From CAZXEU01 sp964639665 (GTDB lineage: Bacteria > Bacteroidota > Rhodothermia > Rhodothermales > Bin80), in the NCBI GenBank assembly GCA_964639665.1, contig CAZXEU010000076.1, positions 1-7,130 of the forward strand: 7,130 bases of DNA, given 5' to 3'. The translations under genes and the position numbers were made by a program. Below are positions 1 through 5,608 of the stretch, piece by piece. Numbering within the stretch: position 1 is the stretch's first letter; the number at the start of each line of letters is the position of its first letter. The notes below the pieces were generated by a model, which did no database searches, was not told the origin of the DNA, and saw nothing but the letters and a program-made list of their open reading frames with translations.

Positions 1-296
1 GCCTCGAATCTGTGCAGAGCCATGAAGACCGTGCCCCGGAAGAAGTATATCTCGGCTAGTTCCGGCTGGTATCGCTCTGCACTGTCAGCAAGAACCAGAG
101 CCCAGTCATATCCTCCGCGCAGGTACGCCTCTTCACCTTCAAGCAGCAAGGACCGTGCTCTCGGATCGATAGTGCGGCTCGGCACGGCTGTCTGCGCATC
201 GTCCGACGAACAGCCCATCCCAAGATGCGCGGAGACGCACAACAGAACGGTGACCATGCGTGGATTCCATGCAGATATTCGCATGCCTGTGCTCAT
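1..296 (-). CDS. Lipoprotein with TPR-like repeats, 5' part only (runs off left edge)
   Basis: The minus strand is open from an ATG at 296 to base 1 with no stop, giving 98 codons plus two bases. Residues 1-29 look like a lipoprotein signal: a hydrophobic stretch MVTVLLCVSAHLG, then MGC with the candidate lipidated Cys at 29 and an SSDD tail. The lipobox is imperfect, with Gly at -3. From about residue 49 the pattern fits tetratricopeptide repeats: G54, Y58, G62, Y63, A66, A73 and P78, then a second repeat beginning AEIYFFRG. TPRs are helical scaffolds for protein-protein binding, so an envelope adaptor role is inferred. It starts 48 bp after the CRTAC1-like gene in the same direction and is probably cotranscribed with it. 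The start is uncertain: ATGs at 284 and 257 also keep the hydrophobic stretch, and none has a clear Shine-Dalgarno sequence. The C-terminal part and any further domains lie outside the window. Confidence 0.72.
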   Translation of the reverse strand, partial: MSTGMRISAWNPRMVTVLLCVSAHLGMGCSSDDAQTAVPSRTIDPRARSLLLEGEEAYLRGGYDWALVLADSAERYQPELAEIYFFRGTVFMALHRFE

Positions 297-344
297 GAAT
301 GCGTTTGGCGCTGCGCCGCGCCGGGCAAGTCCGATCTGCAGAAA

Positions 345-2102
345 TCAGCCACCGCGGGACAGTATCGGCACGAGTTCTCCGGTACCTTCAACAAGCAAAA
401 CCTCCTGCCCAGGCTCAATCTGCTGAAACAGCTCCATCCGGCCACTCGGCCAGGCAATTTCCAACGAAGTCACGGTCTGGCTGGCCCCTATTCCAAATGT
501 GGCCGTCATCTCCGACTGCGACAGGTAACTGGAACCGGTTCGAATCCTCCGCTCCATCATCAGGCCTCCCACCGTGGCACGAATGCGGGCACCGATGGCG
601 TCGCGGTTGCTTTCGGTGCCTTCCAGCCGGACGCGCAAGAAGGGGCGCGCAGGCAATTCGTTCCGCCAGAGGCGAACCGGGCCGTCATTCTCGGTGACCA
701 GAACGTCGAGGTCCCCGTCACGGTCGAAATCCGCCGTGGCCAGGCCGCGGGCTACCATCAATTCTGTAAGCGGTCCCGCTGCCGGATTCGAGGCATCAAA
801 TTCTCCGTCGCCGCGATTCAAGAAGAGCTGAGGTCGCTGCTCAAAAGTAATGCCAAGCTGTCGCCTCCAGACGTGTTTGAGGACGTGGCCGTTGGCCAGG
901 AGCACGTCGAGATCAGTGTCGAGATCCAAGTCAAACAGGATGAGTCCGAATGTGAGGGTTGGCAAAGTGGGGAAGCCTATACGGGAGGAGGCACTCCAGT
1001 CCGCGAAGAATCCATCGCCTTCGTGGCGCCAGACGCTGACCATTTCATCCGAGAAGTTGCCGACAAGGATGGTGACCTCTCCAGTGCTGTCGATAACGCC
1101 GGAGTCCACCCCCATTCCTGCTCTCGGCGTACCGTTCTGATCAAGCGCGACCCCGCTTCTAACCGCAACCTCGGAGAACGTGCCGTCCCGGTTGTTCCGA
1201 AAAAGGAAGTTGCGTTCGCCATCGTTTGCCACGTAAATGTCAGGCCATCCGTCCTCGTCATAATCCAGCTCACCTACTCCCAATCCTTTGCTTTCCTCTG
1301 GCTGGATCCCGTTTAGGAAGCCCGCCACTGCGGTTCCGTTCGAAAACGTGCCATCCCCGTTGTTGCGGTAGAATGCGTCTGAGACTCCCGCATAGTCTCG
1401 CGGATTGCAGTAATCCCTGAGCTCAACGTCCATGCAAACAATGTCGGTTTCAGGTGTCCAGCGCAGGTAATTGGCAACGTATAAATCCAGGTATCCATCC
1501 CGGTCTGCGTCGAGAAACATGGCCGACGTGCTCCAAAGTGCAATGTCCGCAATGCCAGCCTCCGTACCCACCTCCTTAAACGTGCCCCCGTCGTTTCGAA
1601 ATAGCATGTTTTCCAGGAGGGTAGTCAGGAGAATGTCCGTATCTCCATCGTTGTCGTAGTCTGCAGCGGCTACGCCAACTCCATATGCGCGGGCCTCACC
1701 GAGTCCCGCCTCATGGGTCACGTCGGAGAATGTACCATCGCCTTGGTTGCGGAAAAGTGTGAGCGCAGGCACCGCCTGAACGGGTTGACCAGGAAGGCTC
1801 CCCCCGCCGACGAGCAAAACGTCTTCCCATCCGTCTCCGTCAAAGTCGATGAAGCCTCCGCCGCTACCCATGATTTCAGGCATCCAATACTCTCCGAATC
1901 CGCCATGAACGTGCCGGAAGGGGGCCAGACCGGCTTGCTCGGCTACCGCTGTAAAGTGGACGGGAGCTGTTTCGGCGCTCCGGGGCGAGGTGTCTCCAGA
2001 TTGGGAGATTCCGCAGGAAGCGACCAGGCAGGCCAGCGCCAAGATCAGGAGAACAGGTATCCGTTGACGGAACGACATTTGCCAGGCCGTGAACACGCTC
2101 AT
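345..2102 (-). CDS. CRTAC1-like FG-GAP/VCBS repeat lipoprotein with C-terminal ASPIC/UnbV domain
   Basis: This is a predicted exported lipoprotein of 585 residues from the ATG at 2102. The signal segment MSFRQRIPVLLILALACLVASC ends in the lipobox VASC, with Cys30 the likely lipidated residue. Six Ca-binding DxDxDGxxD-type loops follow at about residues 86, 148, 198, 280, 391 and 458, paired with FRNxGDGTF-type strands. A seventh, degenerate unit sits near 333, which fits a seven-bladed integrin-like beta-propeller. Cys223 and Cys232 resemble a Cys pair common in this family. Residues about 498-563 form the ASPIC/UnbV domain, with NRDAIGARI, GSSYLSQS, TFGIG and AWPSG. The family is known for extracellular adhesion or binding; the ligand here is unknown. 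The frame is open to a GTG at 2168, but the GGAGG before that codon is only one base away and the extra residues do not resemble a signal peptide. ATG 2078 is another possible start. The TPR lipoprotein gene follows after 48 bp. Confidence 0.93.
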   Translation of the reverse strand: MSVFTAWQMSFRQRIPVLLILALACLVASCGISQSGDTSPRSAETAPVHFTAVAEQAGLAPFRHVHGGFGEYWMPEIMGSGGGFIDFDGDGWEDVLLVGGGSLPGQPVQAVPALTLFRNQGDGTFSDVTHEAGLGEARAYGVGVAAADYDNDGDTDILLTTLLENMLFRNDGGTFKEVGTEAGIADIALWSTSAMFLDADRDGYLDLYVANYLRWTPETDIVCMDVELRDYCNPRDYAGVSDAFYRNNGDGTFSNGTAVAGFLNGIQPEESKGLGVGELDYDEDGWPDIYVANDGERNFLFRNNRDGTFSEVAVRSGVALDQNGTPRAGMGVDSGVIDSTGEVTILVGNFSDEMVSVWRHEGDGFFADWSASSRIGFPTLPTLTFGLILFDLDLDTDLDVLLANGHVLKHVWRRQLGITFEQRPQLFLNRGDGEFDASNPAAGPLTELMVARGLATADFDRDGDLDVLVTENDGPVRLWRNELPARPFLRVRLEGTESNRDAIGARIRATVGGLMMERRIRTGSSYLSQSEMTATFGIGASQTVTSLEIAWPSGRMELFQQIEPGQEVLLVEGTGELVPILSRGG

Positions 2103-2214
2103 TTCGTGCAACGTTGAGTCCTGAGCGGCACGTCGTCGGGTTGCAGGAAGCGGAGGCAGGCTCTGCACGCCTCCAGTAAACGGATTGTCAACGTATTCGG
2201 TTCAAGCTTTTACT

Positions 2215-2228
2215 GAAGCCGCGGCTTC
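2215..2228. promoter_or_regulatory. 14-bp perfect palindrome, possible operator
   Basis: GAAGCCGCGGCTTC is its own reverse complement and lies about 110-130 bp upstream of the likely start of the CRTAC1-like gene. A dimeric repressor or activator could bind such a site. A palindrome this long is expected by chance roughly once per 16 kb, so the evidence is weak, and I saw no second copy upstream of the other genes. Confidence 0.18.
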
Positions 2229-2334
2229 TGCAGATGCTGTTTTCCAAGTCGGTTGCAGATCGCTTGGCGAGTATGGAACAATAGGGCGCGTGCAGAGCGC
2301 GTCTGGCTGGCAAGGTCTTCCGCTGCAATGCAAG

Positions 2335-2375
2335 ATTCCTATAATGCGCAAATCAATACAATCTGATCTATGCAT
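2335..2375 (-). promoter_or_regulatory. AT-rich island, weak candidate promoter region
   Basis: On the minus strand this patch reads through TTGTATTGATTTG and CATTATAGG, the most AT-rich stretch of an otherwise GC-rich gap. CATTAT and TATAGG each match a sigma-70 -10 only partly, and neither has a -35 at 16-18 bp. If the organism uses a non-canonical primary sigma factor the elements could differ. Support is only its composition and its location upstream of the CRTAC1-like gene. Confidence 0.2.
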
Positions 2376-2449
2376 CGTTGGCTGACACTACCATCGACTT
2401 CGTTCGTCAACAACGCAAGTGGCCCGGTTAAACATGCGTCGACGGAGCG

Positions 2450-3796
2450 CTACTGCGGCACAGACCACCACCGGTCTATCTCGGCCAAGAGGCTGTCGAC
2501 TATCCCGGGCCTCTGATCTGACAGATCACGCTCCTCACCGGGATCCTCCAGCACATTGTACAGCTCGGGTTCCAGACTCATCCACTCCGGTCTGTCTCCG
2601 TTGATCATCAATTCTACATCCCTGTTGGGCGCATGCGGAAGGACCAGCTTCCAGCCGTCCTTGCGCACCGCATACCGGTACTTCAGGTTAGCTTCCGGAT
2701 CATGAAGATCGACCGACGTGTGCGCGAACAGCGCTCCAAAGATTATCTCACGGCTCGCAAGCCGTTCGCTGTCGCGAAGGTCGATGCCTGGAAGGCTGTG
2801 AAGAGGTTCTTCTCCCACGGCACCGAGAATAGTGGGAACCAGGTCGATCGTGCTGACCAGAGTCGTTTCGTCCCGCCCCGGTTCTACGACGCCCGGCCAC
2901 CTTATCATGACGGGTGTCCGCATGCCAGCATCGTAGGGGGACATCTTGGCCCGGCTGTCGAAGCGGCCCTGGTCGCCGATGGGCGGCAGCCAGCCGTTGT
3001 CCACGGCGTACAGCACCACGGTATCATCCTGCAGGCCATCTGCTTCCAGTATGGCCAGCAGCTCGCCCACCGTCAGGTCAAACCAGTCTACCATGGCATA
3101 GTATCTGGCCACCGCTTCCGGCCGGTCCGACGCTTGGTACTTTGTGAGCAGACTGTCTGGAGGATTGTGCGGCGTGTGCGGAATAAACGGTGCATAGTAG
3201 AGCAGGAAAGGCTCCTGCCCCGCTGAGGCCAAGAACTCCCTGATGGGCTCCATTCCTTCGCGGCCTATTCTCAGGCCTTCGTCGCCATGCCGGCCGCCGC
3301 GCGTGACGTCGCCGTGCGTCATGGCTGCCGTAAACCCGTGGTCCACGGGATTGCCTTCCCACCACTTGCCGGACTGGTGGCTCAGGAAGCCGTCTGCATG
3401 CAGACGCTCCAGAACGGTCTGACTGCGCTGGAACACGGCTTCCATCTCCGCGCGCGCTTGAACATCCCTTGCCACGGCGCCCGGCGGATCGTTGCCTGTG
3501 ATGCCGTGCTGGTGGGGATATAGACCGGTGACCATTGTGGCCAGGCTGGGCCTGCAGACCGAGGTGGGCGTGTAACCCCGGGTGTAGACCATGCTCTCCG
3601 CTGCAAGCCTGTCGAGATTCGGCGTCTGAATCACCTCGTGGCCCATGAATCCGTGATCGCCCCAGAAATGGTCGTCAGAGATGATCAGCAAGATGTTTGG
3701 TGGACCGCCACTTGTGGAGGGTGCAGAGTCTCTTTCGGATGTCTTGCACCCGAGGACAAAGCAGGAAACCGTGCATAAACTGATCAATGCCTTCAT
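2450..3796 (-). CDS. Family S1 sulfatase, lipoprotein, divergent active site (CRPSL / GKWWEG)
   Basis: This predicted lipid-anchored sulfatase has 448 residues. The signal MKALISLCTVSCFVLGC ends in lipobox VLGC (Cys17). The sulfatase fold begins at PNILLIISDD, with metal ligands Asp41 and Asp42. The nucleophile region is TSVCRPSLATMVTG: Cys81 is the expected formylglycine precursor, but the Arg of CxPSR is Leu85. Lys144 lies in GKWWEG, where canonical enzymes have GKWHLG, so the His after Trp is also replaced. His207/His210 (PHTPH), Asp266-Asn267 (VDNG) and Lys284 (RAKMSPYDAG) look like the remaining catalytic and metal ligands. A C-terminal subdomain ends with the usual ELYNVLEDPGEERDL segment. 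It should hydrolyse sulfate esters in the envelope; the substrate is not predictable. Both deviations together suggest a separate subfamily rather than decay, and the frame is intact. It lies 90 bp after the other sulfatase and is probably cotranscribed. No Shine-Dalgarno sequence is seen before ATG 3796. Confidence 0.93.
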   Translation of the reverse strand: MKALISLCTVSCFVLGCKTSERDSAPSTSGGPPNILLIISDDHFWGDHGFMGHEVIQTPNLDRLAAESMVYTRGYTPTSVCRPSLATMVTGLYPHQHGITGNDPPGAVARDVQARAEMEAVFQRSQTVLERLHADGFLSHQSGKWWEGNPVDHGFTAAMTHGDVTRGGRHGDEGLRIGREGMEPIREFLASAGQEPFLLYYAPFIPHTPHNPPDSLLTKYQASDRPEAVARYYAMVDWFDLTVGELLAILEADGLQDDTVVLYAVDNGWLPPIGDQGRFDSRAKMSPYDAGMRTPVMIRWPGVVEPGRDETTLVSTIDLVPTILGAVGEEPLHSLPGIDLRDSERLASREIIFGALFAHTSVDLHDPEANLKYRYAVRKDGWKLVLPHAPNRDVELMINGDRPEWMSLEPELYNVLEDPGEERDLSDQRPGIVDSLLAEIDRWWSVPQ

Positions 3797-3886
3797 GGTG
3801 AGATCGTCTTGACTGTAGCGGCAAGCCGCGCGGCCGGAGATTCGCGGCCATTGGCGCTCAGGGAGTCATCTTCGGCCCCGTCGGCA

Positions 3887-5317
3887 CTACTGCCGGTCGG
3901 GATGCCGACCCCATTCTGCTCTGCGAGCTTCATCAAAGTCGGGATTGGCCACCGGCATGGCCGCTCCGATTTCCTCGCGCCAGGCGGCCAGCTGAGCTTG
4001 TAGTCCGGCTGCAGTTTCGGACAGCTCGCCGGCAAGATTGTGCGATTCGCCGATATCGTCGTGCAGGTTATACAGTTCGGTCCGTCCGTCGTCAAAGAAC
4101 TCGATCAGCTTGAAGTCGCCCTGCCGGATGGCACCTGCCGGCTCCGAATGATGGTAATGCGGATAGTGGAAAAAGATCGTGCGATCCGCATCCTGAGCGT
4201 CCCCGCGCAGAAGCGGCACCAGGCTAGTGCCGTCAAAGGCCTGGCCCTCGGGCATGCTCCCGCCGGCAAGGTCGACGAAAGTCGGATACAGATCGACGCT
4301 CGTAACCAGTGCATCGGATGCCGTGCCCGGCGCCGCTCCGGTAGGCCATCTGACAATGAAGGGCTCGCGAATGCCGCCCTCATACAGGCTGCCCTTCTCG
4401 TCGCGAAGCGGCGTGTTCGTGGTAACGATTACGCCCGTGGATCGGTCGAAGCGCTCGTACAGCCCTCCGTTGTCCGAGTAGAACAGTACCACCGTATCGT
4501 CTGCCAACGCCAGTTCGTCGAGCTTGTCCAGGACCTCACCGACGCTCTGGTCGACGTGCTCGATCATGGCGGCATATATGGGGTTGTTGATGCCATGCTC
4601 CGGCTTTTCCTTCTGCTCGTACTTCTCGATGAGCTCCTGCCTGGCCTGGAGCGGGATGTGAACCGCGTAATGGCTCATCATGAGGAAGAAGGGCCGGTCC
4701 CGGTTCTCTTCCATGAACGCGAGGCTGTGCTCCGTGATCACCTCGGTCAGGTTGTCTTCCGGATCGACTTCCTGGGGAGGTACCAGATGGCGCCCCACGT
4801 CAAAGTGCCCTCCTCCCCGGCGATAGAAGCCGTGATCATAACCCTGGTTGGCAGGCGTTACCTCCGGATTGCCGAGGTGCCATTTGCCGAAGTAGGCCGT
4901 TGCGTATCCCTCCTCTTTCAGCGCTTCGGCCACCGTGATGGTCTCCAGGGGCAAATACTGCGTGCGATTGCGCGGGACTGTCAGGCGCTCAAAGGGCCTC
5001 CAGTGGCCCGTGATGAAGTCCGTGATGCCGATGCGCGCCGGGTATTGGCCGGACTGGATGCTGGCTCGCGTCGGGGAGCATACCGGGGCCGCTGCGTAAG
5101 CATTGGTAAACAGCATCCCCTGCGCGGCCAGTCGGTCAATATGGGGCGTTTCGTGGAAAGCATTGCCGTAGGCCGGCAAATCTGCCCATCCCAAATCGTC
5201 AATGAGGATGAATATGATGTTGGGTGGCGGCGCCTCAGGCAAGTCCACGGATTCCGGACTGCAGCCGACCGCTGCCAGGGCCAGCATCGCTGTTACCATT
5301 GTTACCGAGCGTACCAT
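3887..5317 (-). CDS. Family S1 sulfatase, lipoprotein, canonical CxPTR active site (S1_16-like)
   Basis: This predicted lipid-anchored sulfatase has 476 residues. The signal MVRSVTMVTAMLALAAVGC ends in lipobox AVGC (Cys19). The catalytic set looks complete: Asp40-Asp41 in IFILIDDLGW, Cys80 (formylglycine precursor) and Arg84 in VCSPTRASI, Lys145 and His147 in FGKWHLG, His216/His220 in SHYAVH, Asp282-Asn283 in YSDNGG, and Lys308 in PLRDEKGSLYEGGIREP. The last block and the C-terminal AMPVANPDFD segment resemble S1_16-type enzymes. Characterised members of that group act on 4-sulfated galactose or GalNAc, so a galactan- or glycosaminoglycan-like substrate is a tentative inference. Activity needs conversion of Cys80 to formylglycine; no maturing enzyme is encoded in this window. 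It is the first gene after the terminator hairpin at 5453-5483 and precedes the second sulfatase by 90 bp. ATG 5299 is an alternative start that still leaves a short signal peptide; neither start has a clear ribosome binding site. Confidence 0.96.
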   Translation of the reverse strand: MVRSVTMVTAMLALAAVGCSPESVDLPEAPPPNIIFILIDDLGWADLPAYGNAFHETPHIDRLAAQGMLFTNAYAAAPVCSPTRASIQSGQYPARIGITDFITGHWRPFERLTVPRNRTQYLPLETITVAEALKEEGYATAYFGKWHLGNPEVTPANQGYDHGFYRRGGGHFDVGRHLVPPQEVDPEDNLTEVITEHSLAFMEENRDRPFFLMMSHYAVHIPLQARQELIEKYEQKEKPEHGINNPIYAAMIEHVDQSVGEVLDKLDELALADDTVVLFYSDNGGLYERFDRSTGVIVTTNTPLRDEKGSLYEGGIREPFIVRWPTGAAPGTASDALVTSVDLYPTFVDLAGGSMPEGQAFDGTSLVPLLRGDAQDADRTIFFHYPHYHHSEPAGAIRQGDFKLIEFFDDGRTELYNLHDDIGESHNLAGELSETAAGLQAQLAAWREEIGAAMPVANPDFDEARRAEWGRHPDRQ

Positions 5318-5452
5318 CGGAAATCAGTTGGCCGGGTTCATGCGGCGATTACTGATTGACGCCGCACAAACGTGTTTTGAACTTCGTTGCACCATGTGGG
5401 TGGAGCCCCCGCACCCGAAATCGAGACTACGTTCCAGTCACGTGATCAAGAA
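5318..5452 (-). promoter_or_regulatory. Leader region of the sulfatase pair (probable promoter location)
   Basis: This 135-bp stretch lies between the terminator hairpin and the first sulfatase start, so the promoter for the sulfatase pair should be here. No good sigma-70 pair is visible. A TTGATC directly after the hairpin has no matching -10 at 16-18 bp. No Shine-Dalgarno-like purine run precedes ATG 5317. The call rests on position between a terminator and a gene, not on a motif. Confidence 0.35.
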
Positions 5453-5483
5453 AGCCTACCCGGGCATGCCGCCCGGGTAGGCT
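5453..5483 (-). terminator. Intrinsic terminator downstream of the MFS gene
   Basis: A perfect 13-bp stem (5453-5465 with 5471-5483, arms based on GCCTACCCGGGC) encloses a 5-nt loop. Read on the minus strand it is followed at once by TTTCTT, a short T-rich tail; the plus-strand side has no T-run, so the minus direction is favoured. It lies about 125 bp past the MFS stop and separates that transcript from the sulfatases. Confidence 0.8.
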
Positions 5484-5608
5484 CCAGCCACGCTGGTGAA
5501 ACGTACGCGACTATTCCATGTCCTACGGCGTGCCCCACATGCCACTTGTCGACACTTGGAGGGCCCGCGAAGTACAACAGGTTATCCTCGTCGCTTCGAC
5601 GACTCGCC
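5484..5608 (-). other. 3' untranslated stretch between MFS stop and terminator
   Basis: No coding potential or known RNA is recognised in these 125 bp. A small hairpin with a 6-bp stem and 3-nt loop lies at 5588-5602, just after the MFS stop, but has no T-tract and is too small to call a terminator. If the hairpin at 5453-5483 is the real end, this is an unusually long 3' UTR. Confidence 0.4.

Larger units (their letters stand above)
2103..2449. other. Non-coding gap between the sulfatase pair and the CRTAC1-like gene
   Basis: This stretch separates the stop of the divergent sulfatase from the likely start of the CRTAC1-like gene. The short ORFs here show no recognisable domain or start context. 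It contains an AT-rich patch around 2335-2375, a 14-bp perfect palindrome at 2215-2228, and an isolated TTGACA (minus strand, 2191-2186) with no acceptable -10 at normal spacing. I see no hairpin followed by a T-run after the sulfatase stop, so no intrinsic terminator can be called. It is the likeliest place for the promoter of the downstream lipoprotein pair (inference). Confidence 0.5.

Noticed and set aside
225..1316. 363-codon open frame on the plus strand opposite the CRTAC1-like gene
   Set aside because: It has the same codon-register artefact: its stop at 1314-1316 is the complement of a CTA Leu codon in the real gene. It also overlaps the TPR gene start and has no domain signature.
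2103..2168. Extension of the CRTAC1-like protein to GTG 2168
   Set aside because: The extra 22 residues (MQSLPPLPATRRR...) would place a Pro/Arg-rich stretch before the lipoprotein signal, and GGAGG is only one base from the GTG. It remains possible but less likely.
2186..2191. Perfect TTGACA on the minus strand as a -35 element
   Set aside because: No -10-like hexamer occurs 16-18 bp downstream; the expected position reads GTGCAG.
2633..3226. 197-codon plus-strand open frame opposite the divergent sulfatase
   Set aside because: It lies wholly inside the sulfatase and has no recognisable motifs or start context.
3542..3556. Divergent sulfatase as a pseudogene because it lacks the CxPSR Arg
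   Set aside because: The reading frame, signal peptide, metal ligands and C-terminal region are all intact, and the second change (GKWWEG) suggests a consistent subfamily rather than random decay.
3797..3886. Possible attenuator in the GC-rich gap between the two sulfatases
   Set aside because: GCGGC-AA-GCCGC and an overlapping self-complementary GCCGCGCGGC (3825-3834) are present, but the loop is too tight and no T-run follows, so read-through in one operon is more likely.
4040..5359. 439-codon open frame on the plus strand opposite the S1_16-like sulfatase
   Set aside because: It is in exact codon register with the sulfatase, so it stays open simply because the sulfatase avoids TTA, CTA and TCA codons. 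The translation shows no recognisable domain, while the sulfatase has a full catalytic set.
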